Under the pieces are notes generated by a model. The model saw only the letters and a program-made list of their open reading frames with translations, searched no databases and was not told where the DNA came from. From assembly GCA_948146395.1 (NCBI GenBank), contig OX411549.1, positions 30,588,693-30,652,692 of the forward strand: a DNA stretch of 64,000 nt, in the 5' to 3' direction. The position numbers and the translations under genes are program-made. Source of the DNA: Fragum whitleyi (Eukaryota; Mollusca; Bivalvia; Cardiida; Cardiidae). This document shows, piece by piece, positions 24,223 to 36,533 of the stretch (positions are counted from its first letter, which is position 1; every line of letters starts with the position of its first letter).

Positions 24223-25540
24223 TAGAATGCCTTGGTTTATATGTATGTAATAATAAACTTTTTACTCATGTTCAATAAAAATTTCGTTAAGTAATGTGCT
24301 TTATTTTGTTATTGGCCTGAGCGTTTTTTAGCATAAATATGGTAAAATACTTTTTTGAAAGTGACAATATAGGCTCTGGGGTGAGCCTCTGTCCATTCCT
24401 GATTAAATTTATGTGAATTCAGTCACATTACTTTTATTTTGTGTTGACGCAAATAATTTTGCTTTAGCTACAAGCCATATTTCTTGAGTTTTGCACACAT
24501 TGACCTTTGACCTCACCGTGACCTTAAATCGAAAAATCATGCTGGACATCCAATCCTATCTTGTTTGTAATAATCTAAGGAGAACTTTTAGCATGGATGC
24601 CGAACATAAACAAAGAATGCCACCAGGAGTCATCGTAGGATTTATCGGAGGCAGACTATTTTCGAAATAAGACAAGGCAAGACAAAAATAAGACTAAAGA
24701 AAATATACTCACTAGTATTTTAAATGTAGTGAAATGTGACTGTGACCTTGAAATAACGCAACTTCTATTAAAAGTTCGGAATGTAGTATTTGTGGAAATG
24801 TGTGAAACAGAATCTTGCAACCGTCCAGTGGTACGGGCGAATTTATCTGCACTAATCTCATACAAATGAATTCAAAAAATTGAACTGTGACCTTAACTTT
24901 TTAGCAAATGAAATCATCCGAATATGTGCATCTTTTGCAAAAAGTGTTATTAAACAATACTTGATTTCGACCAATAGTTTCACAGAATCGGGCCTGCAAA
25001 TTTACGTCGAACTTTGAACGATTTCTGACACAAAACTAAAACACAACAACGAAGTTTTTTTAGAATTTGAACTGCTAATTTCCATACTGCAAACGCATAA
25101 CCCCCATATCTTTTTAAGATACAATGTTTGTATTCATAGTAGTTACATAGTTACATAGACCCATACAACAAGATATCCTGTAAACTTAACATTTTCCTCT
25201 AATTATAACTCTTGTCGAGTGTTTAACTTGGCTAAAAGGGTACAAATAATTGATACGCAGCATTTAATGCCACGGTTAATGTTATCCGGCAAGGTCAAGA
25301 TCACTAATCAAGGTCAAACTTTCCGAAATTAATTGCTTTCTGAACACTGTCAAGGTTTGTTCAGTACACCGTTTAGGTTATGTAATTTTAAACAATTATT
25401 AAAAAATATATAGAAAAAAACCCACTCGATTTGGGCGCACGTATTTGGAATAAAGACTTTAGAGACAACGTATCATTAATTAAGTTATTTTTAAATTGTA
25501 TAAACGGGATGCTTATAATATAGTGGAATACACGGAGTAA
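24223..25540. other. Part of GCNT intron 1; no feature recognised
   Basis: No supported exon. Phrases such as 'TGACCTTGAAATAACG' and 'GGTCAAGATCACTAATCAAGG' are repeat-like but could not be bounded. Confidence 0.35.
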
Positions 25541-25758
25541 AATACGTTACCCGTCCTGCCAAAAGGACCATCTGTGAACTCTACAAATTAAATATGTAAA
25601 CAAATGTTCCAGTATACATGTTAACCAGAGGTCCCGTTTCATCTAGACAATCGGACAAATGCAAAAACGTTAGACCTTCGTCAGCTTGTTCAGACTGACA
25701 AGGATCGAAACTTTATGCACTACCTAGATAGTTCCTGCTCACCTGACGGATTACATGT
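25541..25758. mobile_element. CCCGTCACGCG-type MITE, diverged copy
   Basis: The left end 'GTTACCCGTCCTGCCAAAAGGACCATC' (broken for length) and the right end 'CTAGATAGTTCCTGCTCACCTGACGG' are imperfectly inverted. The internal 'TCAGACTGACAAGGATCGAAAC' matches better copies at 28550, 30050 and 59690. It starts about 15 bp into GCNT intron 1. Confidence 0.5.
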
Positions 25759-25779
25759 TACAAAAATAAGTTTACTTAC

Positions 25780-26789
25780 ACTCTTTTAACTCCCTCTATA
25801 TTGTTAGCCCCGTTAAATGCTGACAAAATCTTTACCAGCTCGTAGTTGGTTCGTAGTGGATATTCTTGTCCGGTAAGATTGATGAAGTATTTCCAAGTTT
25901 TGGAGCGAATAAGCAATTCCCTTAGACACACAAGATCTGCTTCTAGAACACTGAAACCTCCCCACGTCACGTTTACCGACGCATTTGCGACAAACACGTT
26001 ATCAAAACAACACGTCAGCTTGTTTACCAACTCACGTGTATGTTTTTCAGTCTTTTTGTCGATATGTATACAGTAGATATTCTGTGGTCGATAAATTGAT
26101 CTGAGAAGCATTTCGACCTGAAGAAAGTCTTTGAACATCACAATACTATAGGCTATACTGAAACTTTTCTCTAAATCAGTCAATGGTTCAGTTATATATC
26201 CCATTATGTTTTTAAACTCGACACAGTTTTCTATAGTAGCATGTATGACATCTTCGCGTTGTTTTATAGCCTTTTTGAATTTACTGAGTGATCTATTAGG
26301 AAACATATGTTCATAAGTTGGACCTAATTTGAACATGTTATAACAGTCCAAAGATACTTTGCTTCGATCATTTAATTGCTTTATAACGTCTTGTTTCTCC
26401 TGTTCAATGACCCTATTGTTTATGTCTAGACTGTAAAAATCAAACACTGTTCCGTTTCTTATATCTCCTATTCTACTTCGACGTCTGTGTGAGCTATGTT
26501 GTGCTGATATATATTTCATTAATTTGTAACTTTCTTCACTTTCTCGTTGAATTACCGTTGCATCATACACATCCTGCACGTTTAACTTAGACGATTTGAA
26601 AAAATCTGGTGCTATTTGTCTGATTCTATATCTTTGAAAATAAACCACTACAAGTATTGTAAATGTAGAAAGAAATGTAAGGAATAAAAATCCGCGAACA
26701 CGACACGAGCATTTTTCGCAAAACATGATTAATGATATACCATTTCTTAAACATTCTCGGTTAATATAATTAGTAACTAAATTATGCAT
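25780..26789 (-). CDS. GCNT-like beta-1,6-GlcNAc transferase, exon 1
   Basis: This first coding exon encodes a type II Golgi enzyme of the GCNT (core-2/I-branching) family, GT14, which adds GlcNAc in beta-1,6 linkage to form branched O-glycans. Residues 1-33 would be cytosolic and 34-51 ('GFLFLTFLSTFTILVVVY') form the membrane anchor. Residues 52-210 form the stem. The catalytic domain starts at about 213 with 'AYSIVMFKDFLQVEMLLRSIY', then 'YCIHIDKK' (239-246), 'CFDNVFVA', and 'WKYFINLTGQEYPL' (299-312). N-glycosylation sequons occur at Asn 112, 165, 269, 273 and 304. A start at Met22 (26726) is an alternative. The donor AGAGT|GTAAGT at 25779 leaves 2 nt, exactly what exons 2A and 2B need. 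A TATATA string about 30 bp before the ATG is too close to be a convincing promoter. Confidence 0.93.
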
Positions 26790-27975
26790 TCTTTAACATT
26801 TCAGTTGGTAGTGATTGTTATATATACGAGCTTTTTTGTATTGGTTCACTTATTCTTTTGTATACAAAAGAAAACCTTTATCGGAAAGTCTTTACATATA
26901 TCAAACATGCTTATTTGACAAAAATCTTACCTTTTTTAACATTGTTTCGTTTGAATCGTAAAAAAATAGTGTACTTGGCACGAAAAGTGCCCTTCTTAGA
27001 ATTGACAAGAACACGTTTTTGAAATTAAGACCGCGTCTCTCACAACATAATAAACTAGAAGTGATATTTTTAAAGAAATTGGGAAAATGACAATCTAAAA
27101 CAATAGATGTAACAATTACTATTCAGACAAAGTGATATACATGTATATATAAGATAATACCTCAGTGCAGGTCGAGTTATTTTCCATTAAAGGAACAAGA
27201 AAATCTACATTTCACATTTACGCGAGAAAATATATCTTTTTTGTTTGTTCACGAAATGAAATAATTATACATGCAGATTTTCAACGAAAAACTAACTCAG
27301 AAAGACATTTTTCCTTGAGCTAAACATTTAATCGTCAAAATTATGATAAAACATTCAGTAATAAAGTAGATTTGACAAGAGCTAGAGGACATCCGCGGGA
27401 GCCTTTAGTGGTTCAATTTAGATATTAAGAACTAAGCCGGTAAGAACAACAAGGGTAAAATGTCTTTTGGGTTCTTCCTGTATACTTATTACGGTGTCGG
27501 ATATAATGTAGGTTTTGTAAATTGATGAACTGTGCCAGTTATTTTAAAATATTTTAAGAACTTTCCCATAAAGTTAATCACGGGTCAAATAAGCTAGTAC
27601 ATATGTTATAGACTATATGCCGACCATGATCATACAGTAAATTTGCGCAGACTGGCGCGGATCGAAACCTTGAGCAACCCTCCCCTTTTCCCCTAAATTT
27701 TCTGAATATATCCTGAAAATAATAAGTTTATGTTATAATTTTCGAAATATCCCTTCTTGTTTACCTACGCTTGATCCAAGCCCCTTTTCAAGTACTTTAT
27801 GGAGTTCCCAGGTGGTCCTATTTCGTGCGACGGGAAACATTTTTTTTTACGCATTCATGCTCCTAATATGCATTAAACAGTAAGTAATATAAATGATACC
27901 CTTGAAGACACATGTCCTTGTTAATTGATTTATTGTCTTGTTTGGCTTTGTCCTTCATTGTATAGGAAGATTTTG
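26790..27975. other. Upstream region of the GCNT gene; no feature recognised
   Basis: The 5' untranslated sequence and promoter must lie here or further upstream, but no reliable promoter element could be identified. No coding exon is seen. Confidence 0.35.
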
Positions 27976-27979
27976 CGAG

Positions 27980-28265
27980 GTGAGCCGTGAAATCTACTTT
28001 TAACGGTTAAATTCCCGTGCTATTCTTTCAAAATAGATAAAACAGGTTTAAAGAATACCTAAAAAGGATATGAATTACCTTTCAAATGAAACTTATGGCT
28101 TGTCTTATACCACAAGGTTTACTCATTCATGTACTTACAAAGTTGAAAGGGAGGGATCACATTCAATTCCTTTTATATGATTTTTAAATATACCTGATAT
28201 ACCTATGGTAATGGACTCAACGCCTACGTCAGAGCTCAGTTTTGAAAAAAAAAAACACCTATACA
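27980..28265. repeat. Dispersed repeat, inverted copy at 41840-42045
   Basis: 'GTGAGCCGTGAAATCTACTT', 'CTATTCTTTCAAAATAGATA', 'TTACCTTTCAAATGAAAC' and 'TGGTAATGGACTCAACGCCTA' all reappear in reverse orientation at 41840-42045. The copies are diverged by substitutions and small indels. No coding potential is seen. Confidence 0.75.
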
Positions 28266-28549
28266 CCTAAGCATTCTTTATTCAATTCACATAGTCAAGT
28301 GTGACGATAACACCAATTCAGACTTTTCAAGGGAAGAATAGTTCATAATAGCGTCGCCCCGAGGATATTTTTTTATTTTGCTGTCACAGAAACCAACGCT
28401 CTCCTGAAATATCATAGCCATCAATTCCCATCACTTAAGCATCAATTTTAGGGTCGAATAATTGAAAAATCCCCTTAACGTGCTTTAGGTGCACCGTCGT
28501 GATGTCAATTATTATTCGCCGATTCGTGGGAGAAAAATATTATTTAGAA

Positions 28550-30312
28550 ATATGACCCGTTACGCGAAAAAGGACCAGTTGGGTAGTGCGTAAAGTGTCG
28601 ACTCTTGTCAGACTGCGCGGTTTGCGCAGACTGACAAGGGTCGAAACTTTTCGAAATGGGATCATTTTCTGAATCAAGAATGTTCAACCTACCTTCCAGT
28701 GAAAGAATTTCTGAAATGCGACCACTGGTTGACCAATGCTGGACCCAATCTCTTTTTTAAGTATTTATTTAACAATGTTCGCAGATGGTCCCTTTTTGCG
28801 TGACGGGTCACAAATATATGAAACACTGAATCAGCACATGAGGACAGCAAAGTTAGACTATTTCTTGTGCTCGATGGTAACGTTGATCAATATCGACATT
28901 GGGAGGTATGTCATTAAGGTACTGGACCCGTAAAAGTTCCGCAATATTTCAGAACTAATGAACTTTGGCGATGTTAACCGAGGTTTCCTAATGTAATCAA
29001 ATTAAAGTTTATGACTTCCGAAACGTTGCGGATCTATTACCGGTCCACTACCTTAAATGCAAATTAAAGGCACGGATCTTTATCTAGAGGCTGATTTGAT
29101 TGTCACAGAAGCATATGCAAAGTTTCTGAGCAATAGCTTTACTAGAAACAAACATAGTACACATATACATCAGTTGCACTCAAAGTTTACCAAGACTTTC
29201 TAAGTTTAAAAAGGTCTAAGAATTCCACTAAATTTAATGCAAGTCATGAACCTTTGTGTGGGGGCTGACCTTATAGTCACAGAAGCATGTGAAACGTTTC
29301 AAAGCGATAGCTTTAATAAGAGATATTAACGTTACAGAAATTCAACAGTAAAAAATTAACCAAGATTTTTAAGTGTAAAAAATGGTTAGAATTCCGCTTC
29401 ACTAGATACTCGAGTAATTCATTTTTGTCTAGAGGCGGATATAATGGGCACAGAAGCATTCGGAAGGTGTAAAAGCTATATGCGTAGAATAGAGACATGA
29501 TGCAGTCGCACGTAATACCGACGTAGACCCCCCCCCCCCCCAACCATTCTAAGTATAGTCGAAATAAAACACGTCTATGAAGAAGGAAGTGGGTAAAAGC
29601 GGACAAGGCCAGCCATTTGATACTACGGAAATACTACATGTAGTTATAGCATAAATGTTACTCGTTAGGCGATTATCGGCCATCTTAGTAGTGCCTTGGA
29701 CTGCGCTGACTTACTAAGGACGAAATTTAATATTCTGTATCTAAAATGATAATTCTACATTCCTGTTCTTGTAGAACCAATATCTTTTTCCAATATATAT
29801 TTCAAAGAGTTTCCAGATGGCCTTTTTGGTTGACGGGAAAAATATTCTCAGTTTTTCGCAAACTAACTGTGCAAACAATACCTAAAAGGGGAATTTGACA
29901 ATTTCGGGCAAAACGGGACCATCTGATTATTGCCTATTGTGTCGACCCCAGTAGGACTGCACATGCTGACTGAGTTCAAAACCCCCCCACCCCATCTATT
30001 TTGAAGAGTTCACAAATGGTCCCTTTTTGCGTGACGAGTAACAAATGTTTAAAATATGTGACCCGTCACGCGAAAAGGGACAATCTCGAAACTCCGTTTA
30101 GTAAGATTATGAAGAAGAAATTTGTTCCAGTAGAGGTCAACCAGTGGTGGCATGTCAAATATTCTTATAAAGGAATATAGAATAACCATTCTAGATCCAG
30201 AAATCAGCAAAATGGGGTAACTGTCGATCCTAGTCAGCCTGCACAATCCGCGTAGTCTGACTAGGGTTGATGCACTACCCAGATGGTCCCTTACTGCGTA
30301 ATAGGTCACAAT
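28550..30312. mobile_element. Cluster of CCCGTCACGCG-type palindromic MITEs, with other repeats
   Basis: At least three copies are visible: 28550-28812, about 29900-30048 and 30055-30312. A good copy begins 'TGACCCGTCACGCGAAAAGG' and ends with the inverse 'GGTCCCTTTTTGCGTGACGG'. Its interior has a second palindrome around 'GTCAGACTG...CAGACTGAC' with 'GTCGA' at the sides. Two more copies lie at 59690-59965 and 60085-60335. A TTAA MITE (28914-29056) and a tandem repeat of about 180 bp (29060-29560, shared phrase 'CACAGAAGCAT' and 'AGCTTTA') lie between them. A poly-C run is at 29528-29541. No coding sequence. Confidence 0.72.
28914..29056. mobile_element. Second copy of the TTAA (piggyBac-type) MITE
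   Basis: TTAAGGTACTGGACCCG at the left and GGTCCACTACCTTAA at the right match the ends of the 8081-8245 element. It shares 'AACTAATGAACTTTGGCGATG' with that copy, but the second half of the central palindrome has decayed. Confidence 0.82.
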
Positions 30313-32565
30313 TATGTGACACGAAAAGAAAATCGATAAGGATTTTAAAGATTTTCAATCGCAATATCAATACCAAGAAACAGTTTAAAAGATTGATCAT
30401 CTTTAAAATTAATTTTCAAATATCGGTTAAACGAACACGAACAATGTATGTATTCCGGAAATAGAGAAATAACGTAGACTTTTCGTGGTTTCTCTCTTTT
30501 TTGCAATGTTTAAGCGCGATGATGTTTTTAATGGCATGAGTTGATATAAAAAATGATAGTTTTAGATCGTTCCTACCAGATGGATATAATTATACGTTTG
30601 GGGTTTTGTCGTTTATCTTTATACGTAGTATTGCACTTTAACTATAAACAATTTTCTTACGCATGGCTTGCTTTAAAAGTGACTCAAAAGGAATAAAACT
30701 TCCTGTTTTGGGAAGAAATTTTAAGACATTTGCAAATTCACCGTTGAAAAGTTTTAAACATGATAATTTGGAAATAAATATCATATTTGATGGAATATTG
30801 GTGCACCTAAATGAAACTACCCTTATTGCCTAGGGACAGTGCCGAGAATGGGTAACTGTTTCTCACAGTTTAAGGTAAGAAAACTCGGTACGTGACACCC
30901 AAATTTATTGAACCCACCAAAGCACGAAGTGCTTACGGCGAGCTTTAGAAGTTGTTAACCCTGCTGACCGAAGACCGGAAAAGCTATAGCGATGCCGTAG
31001 TTTCCATCGTGTCGTACGTCCATCCGTCTACCTGCCCGTCTGTCCGGGTATCAGAATGGAAATCAGAAGAGGGTATGCTACTATTGATGTTCACTAAAAT
31101 ATTACTGTCTAGGATGTTAAGTTTACAAATGTTTTTGATTTTCTTTATATAATTTGTCTAGAATGAACTGGCACTAATTAACTTTCTTAAGTGCTCAAGT
31201 ATTCCCGCAGTGTAACTCAATTTCATTTCATCGTTTTAGTAATATTATTTCACATTATCTTAAGAAAGTCGACGTAGAACATTGGTTACAGACGCCTTCA
31301 CGTAATATATAAGTTGTCGGGTCTAGTTCAATACCCGACAGGGAAACATATTTCACCACAGTGATAAACATTGTTATTCTAATTTCTTTTTTATTTATTT
31401 TTAACTTAACTCCTTTTTATTAGTTTTTTAGTATTTAGTTTTTATTTATTATTTATTATTCTCAAATATTTTAATTTTGGTTGTTTCCACCGGGACCATT
31501 GTATTCTAATTGGCTGAAAAATTGGTTTCATACCACAATGAAAACAAATTTACGTTTTTAGCAATCTTCAACTCAAAGTACTCTAATAGAAATATGAAGA
31601 GGATGGCTTATGACATAAATGACAAAATATAACTTAAATATGAATTCGATACGGGTACTCATAGCCTATGTTAAGTTATGAATAAAACAAAATCCCTTTC
31701 ATCTCTACAATATGGATGCAATTCAAATTTCGATTATTCAGTTTTGCTTGCAATGTATTTTGAACTACAAAAATAAGAAAACCCTTGGCTGCGTCTTCGG
31801 TACGGCCTGACAATTAAAAATTTAAAGTAACAGAAGTGCTATAAAAGAAAGAATATATCTGGACATATCCCGATTAGAACTCGTGAGTTTCCGGTTATGG
31901 GTCAAGATCCTTACCAACACCGCTAAATTTCCGTGTGCATGGTTGGACGTGATATATATTAGATCTAGACGTCACAGGTTTAAGTCTATGAAGCATATTT
32001 TTTCGACTATTAATAGGGGTAAAAATGATGTTAAATGAGTGCTAGGTCATTGTAGATCAATAATACATTCTAAAGAGAATTGTCACGTAAGAAGGAGGGT
32101 TCCTATAGAAAATAGGACATAACTTTCGACAACACGAGAAAAGGGAAAATTTTTTAATCAAAATATTCTCGCTAATGGGATATAGTCTACATTTTTTGCG
32201 ATTTTCTGATAATGGTCGCGCAATGAATTTAAGTTCGCAATAAAGGTTTGTTTTAGGTAATGGAGTTGATAAAAAAAAACACAGGAAAAAGAGGCCTCAT
32301 GATTATTACTTCATATCAATTAATTATGAAAGTTCATTTTACTTATACTTTTTTTTAATTGTATGCTTTCTTTTTAAGCAATAAAGTTCATGAAACATTT
32401 TACCATATACCCCTTGTAGATGTTTAGCTGCAGGTGTTAGTCTTGCGAGGTCCGTCGACATTTTTAACCTTGGCACTCTGGAGGCAAAGGTTTCAGTTCA
32501 AAGAATGTGAACATCAAACTGAGTAAAAATCTTGATCAAGTCTCGACAAATTCCAAATGTTTGAT
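30313..32565. other. No gene recognised
   Basis: A 'CGTCCATCCGTCTACCTGCCCG' patch near 31018-31040 is typical of mollusc dispersed repeats. The rest is AT-rich without supported exons. Confidence 0.35.
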
Positions 32566-33572
32566 TATAACACACACACAGGGGGACTATGGTGGTCCTC
32601 TATTGCTCACCTTTGTTTCTTTGACCCCGCCCTTCGCAAATTGAAGTGGATCCTTCCCATTTAACCCTTTGCTGTTTAATCCCTGCTTTTACGTGCCTGT
32701 GATTTTAAGCTTGAGAAAACATTGTGAAAAAAGAAGAAATTGCTTCTGACAAGCAATTTCTTCTTTTTCCACACTATTTTCTATCCTACAAAATAATTAT
32801 TTTTCAAATTAATTCCACTTTAAATTTTATTCTGCAAAACCTTTGAATTTGGACAGGTCCAAAATTTTGTAAAACAGGAAGGGGTTAAAACGTCTGACAA
32901 AGTTTCATTAAGATTGTGCTTTATTTGTGGACTCTAAAGAGTAAACAAGATAATAGTTCATAAGGTCCCTTTTAACGTGATATCTCATAGAAACTTTCAA
33001 TTTTCAATAGGGTTCATTCTTGTGAGCGAACAAATATTCTGACCAAGTTTCGGTGTAAACAAAAAAGTGTCATTTAGGTCCATTTTCCTTTCATATCACA
33101 TGGATCCTTAAATGTTCACAAGGGTTCTTCCTTGTGCCCTTTAAAACATCCTGAACAAATTTCACAAAGATTGGGCAATAACTGTGGCCTCTAGAATTTA
33201 AACAATAAATTTTCTATAAGACTCCTTTACCCATGACACTGCACGGGTCCTTCCCATTTTCAATTGGGTTCACCCTTGCGACCATAAAATAATTCTGACA
33301 AAGTTTCCAGGAGTTTTGGCTATAATATGGTCTCTAGATTGTAAACATCAAAATTGTCATTGAGGTTCTTTTTCCCGCGATATCGCAGGGATCCTTCCAA
33401 TTTTCAAGGGGTTAATCTCTTTGACCTGACAAATATTTTGATCATGTTTCTTTGAGATAGGGCAATAATAGTGATTTGTAGATTGTACATACTTAAATTG
33501 TTGATGTCTGACGACGCATGACAGACACTCATCACAAAATCTCACTTTGAGCACGATCTGCTCAGGTGAGCT
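32566..33572. repeat. Dispersed repeat ending in CTCAGGTGAGCT
   Basis: It begins with 'GGGGGACTATGGTGGTCCTC' and 'GCTCACCTTTGTTTCTTTGAC', holds a roughly 150-bp sub-repeat ('TTCCCATTTTCAATTGGGTTCA', 'GGCAATAACTGTGGCCTCTAG'; broken for length) and ends with 'GAGCACGATCTGCTCAGGTG'. The same end motifs bound the repeat at 62990-63782. A stem-loop with arms 'AAAAAGAAGAAATTGCTT' and inverse is at about 32727-32770. Confidence 0.68.
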
Positions 33573-33599
33573 AGAAAATCAAACTTGGTACGATTACTG

Positions 33600-33840
33600 T
33601 CAAATAAACTCGTCCTCTTAAAAAGTTCAAGAACTAGTTCTTAAACGTTATCGAACGTGAAAAAAATAAAGAACTCGTTCTTGAATGTTTAACAACGTTC
33701 ATTGACAGTTCAAAAACTTCTAAAACTGTGTCTTGAAATTCTAGAACCAGTTCTTAAACTTTGAACTAGTTCTTGAACTGGTTCAATACTTTCTTTTTAT
33801 CGTTCCTGAACTTTCGAGAACCAATTTCCTTGATTTTTTT
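33600..33840. repeat. Cluster of GAACTAGTTC-like palindromes
   Basis: About ten occurrences of GTTCTTGAA, GAACTAGTTC, GAACCAGTTC and close variants are packed into 240 bp. Elements of both orientations alternate, giving nested short inverted repeats. No coding frame is seen. Confidence 0.6.
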
Positions 33841-34656
33841 TCACGGGGGTTGAGGTAAAGGAGGCCTGAAAAATAGGTAAGGAAAATATACTTAAGAAGA
33901 TCTGGATAATGTTTAAAATTGGGTCACAGAATGTTAGAATTGAAGTTAATTTGGTTGAAAAATGTGTCCCTGAGTCAAATCAATAGAAGAAATATAAGAG
34001 AAAAGAAATTCACTTTTGACCTTCTAAAGGCCATACATTTGGTTCATTAACCCTTAATATCGACCAGAATTATCGGTAAAATCTCGATAAAGTCTGAATT
34101 TTGCCAACCCCGGTTCAAGAAATAGTGTGTTTTCAGCTAATTGGTGACTTATAATCTGTGCTTTGGCGATTAAGGATGTGAAAACAGTAGGATTTTGGGA
34201 ATACCCCTATATATCCGCTTGTTTTGAATAAACCGTCGCCTTTTTTTATTTTCTATTGTTGAAATATTGTCGGTTACGCTACATAATTATGTGTTGAAAT
34301 GATAATGAAACAGGAAGTATCCTATATTAAGGCTCAATTGATCGAAATGGTCTCGGTAATATTGTTATGCTTATAAACGCTGCAAAGATGTCAAACAGGC
34401 ACATATGTTACTCGGACATTTATAAATACTTTCATGTTGGAAGGTTGTCTATTTTTCCAATTATCTTAACCCCGTAGTTACTTACGGACAAATAAGGGAG
34501 GGATATTTTCCATCATTTCTGGTATTCGTCAAATTCATTGATGTTAACAACTTTACTTTCACACCTTCTATCACACTGTTATCTTATAACTATACAAATA
34601 TCCGCGTGATAACATCCATATGATATTTTTTTATGATATCACATGGATATCTTTAG

Positions 34657-34941
34657 ATTTGATTTGAATTGGGGTTTTACGTCGCTTTCAACAATCTCTC
34701 AGTTATATCGCGACGACTGGAGCACCTAACGATGGATTCCTGGTATTTCTCACACCAGTACTACCACCACATCCCTTTCCTAGCCTCCAGTTGCTATTCC
34801 ACATAGGTTTACGATTATCTACCCATTGGTGGAAGACAAATGTCGGAAAGGATAAGTGCCGCGGCCGGGGATCGAACCCGTGCGAATATAGACCTCTGGA
34901 TTAGAAGTCCGGCGCGCTACCAACTGCGCTATTGCCGCGGC
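34657..34941 (-). mobile_element. Full-length SINE family 1 with tRNA-Arg-like head
   Basis: On the minus strand it begins with a tRNA-like head: box A 'TAGCGCAGTTGGTAGCGCG', anticodon loop CTTCTAA (UCU, Arg) on a CCGGA/TCCAG stem, and box B GGGTTCGATCCCC. The common body and tail follow, ending in CAAATCAAATC. A 13-bp target duplication (TGGATATCTTTAG / TGGATATTTTTAG, one mismatch) flanks it at 34644-34656 and 34942-34954. It is a retroposon, not a working tRNA, because the body continues past the acceptor stem. Confidence 0.95.
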
Positions 34942-35029
34942 TGGATATTTTTAGAACAATGACATATTTTAGAAACTCGTATTTCTGTTAGAAAGATAAA
35001 AGAAGGCAAATAGAGGTTATAAGACAAAT

Positions 35030-35175
35030 ATAATACGCACTTAGTGTATTGTATGAAAAAATATCTAACTCGGTTGTGGGAATTGATAATTGTCTCGGCA
35101 GAGCCTCGACAATTATCAATTCCCCCATCTCGTTAGAATTTTTTCATACCAATCACTAAGTACGTATTATAAATT
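35030..35175. mobile_element. Palindromic MITE (foldback)
   Basis: Arms contain 'CACTTAGTGTATTGTATGAAA', 'CTAACTCG' and 'GGGAATTGATAATTGTC', and the inverse of the same on the other side of a CAGAG centre near 35099-35103. A single diverged half copy lies at 42330-42412. Confidence 0.8.
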
Positions 35176-35990
35176 TATCTTTTACAAAGAAAGCGTCAAA
35201 GAGCTTTGAACCCTTAAACCCTTAATTACGCTTACCGTTTTAGAGTAGCTTTAATCACGAATTCTTTCAAGCTCTTTGGATGAGTATGTGTCAACGTTAT
35301 CGCATGGTAACAAGAAAATCTTTGCTGGGTTGACTTCCAGATCTAAAACAAAGACTGTTGAGATGCGTTACCTTGTTAACAACACGTAAGGACAGAACCG
35401 ACCAAGAATAATCTTATAAACTGCATTGAAAGGTTTTTAGTCTTTTGAACCTTTTTACGTGCGTTATATGTCATTTAGATAGCATATACATGTATTCTTT
35501 AAAAAAAGTGTTAAAGATACTTATTTCATTTCAACACAAAACAATCCATATTTTGGTAGTGACTTCAAGATGATCTTTGCTTATCTAATCAAAATGGACA
35601 AGTTATCATTTGAAATATATTAGGTGAAAATATACTTTGGGGAGTTCAACGCTAAGTAGAGTAGAAATCGGAAATGACGAGAAATACTAGTGAAACGATA
35701 TCAATCTAAATTAACTGAAATCAAAATGAAATTAACTTTTCTTGACTTAACCTAGAATGATTCTCCTAGATAACGTCGTTTACGACGTAACACATAACAT
35801 TGACGTCGTTATATATTTTATGTATTTCTTGAAGAATTTATGAAACCGATCGAGGAATAATTTGAAATAAAAGAGAGTCTATTTTACTTCTCTATATAAA
35901 TACTTTTGTTATAAACTTTAGCATATTATTCTGTAACCCATAATATTTAATCCTGGAACAAACTGTTGCAAATCTTAAAATAGCTTTGCT
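35176..35990. other. No gene recognised
   Basis: One weak exon-like block with acceptor TTCCAG near 35338 and GTAAGG near 35387 is not strong enough to call. No other feature is seen before the LTR. Confidence 0.3.
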
Positions 35991-35996
35991 TGATAG

Positions 35997-36515
35997 TGTT
36001 ACGTGCTAATGTAACAAGAACAAAGAAGCCAGCAACAAACTTTACAATTAACAATATTTTTTGACAATAATACCAGAATTATTGACAATATGAAATTAAT
36101 ACAAAAAAAAAAAAAAAAAAAAAAAAAACAAATTACAATACCTTGAATGTTAAATCCTAAAGTTTTTAATTTAAATTTAGATCTAATTGAATTAAGTTCC
36201 TGGTCCACAAATAATAAGTCCAATAATATCCAAATTTAAAACTAAGCACGCTTTTAAACACACTTTTAAGATAACAAGAAATCCCCTTTTAGTTTAACAC
36301 AGTACTACTAAATAAAACCATTAGTCTAAATCAAGTGAACCAAGAAGACTCTAGAGTCTGAATCACTTTCTAAAAGACCTTTCTAGAAAGATCTAAAATA
36401 TTCTACACATATATTACCTAACAGTGTCAAGAGATATTGGAAAATCCCCAGACTAATTCTAAAAATAGACACGGTAAAAACCATTAGGACTATTTATATG
36501 TTTATATATATAACA
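35997..36515 (-). repeat. 3' LTR
   Basis: This 519-bp LTR is the partner of 39732-40294. Relative to the other LTR it lacks about 59 bp after 'GTGAACCAAGAA', a loss between two short AAGAA direct repeats. It has a poly-A expansion at about 36103-36128. The remaining sequence is nearly identical. Confidence 0.93.
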
Positions 36516-36533
36516 CTTTCCCCCTTGAAAGAA
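36516..36533 (-). promoter_or_regulatory. Polypurine tract of the LTR element
   Basis: On the minus strand the bases just before the 3' LTR read TCAAGGGGGAAAG, a purine run that would prime plus-strand DNA synthesis. Confidence 0.8.

Noticed and set aside
26818..26826. TATATA box for the GCNT gene
   Set aside because: Only about 30 bp before the ATG, which would leave almost no 5' UTR; AT-rich background makes it unconvincing.
33600..33840. Heat-shock or steroid-receptor element array
   Set aside because: Spacing between GAA and TTC half-sites does not fit heat-shock elements, and the steroid-receptor consensus with a 3-bp spacer is not met.
34860..34941. Possible functional tRNA-Arg gene
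   Set aside because: Sequence runs without break into the SINE body and is flanked by a target-site duplication; it is a retroposon head.
35338..35388. Small exon with acceptor TTCCAG and donor GTAAGG
   Set aside because: Weak pyrimidine tract and no partner exons nearby; cannot be distinguished from chance.
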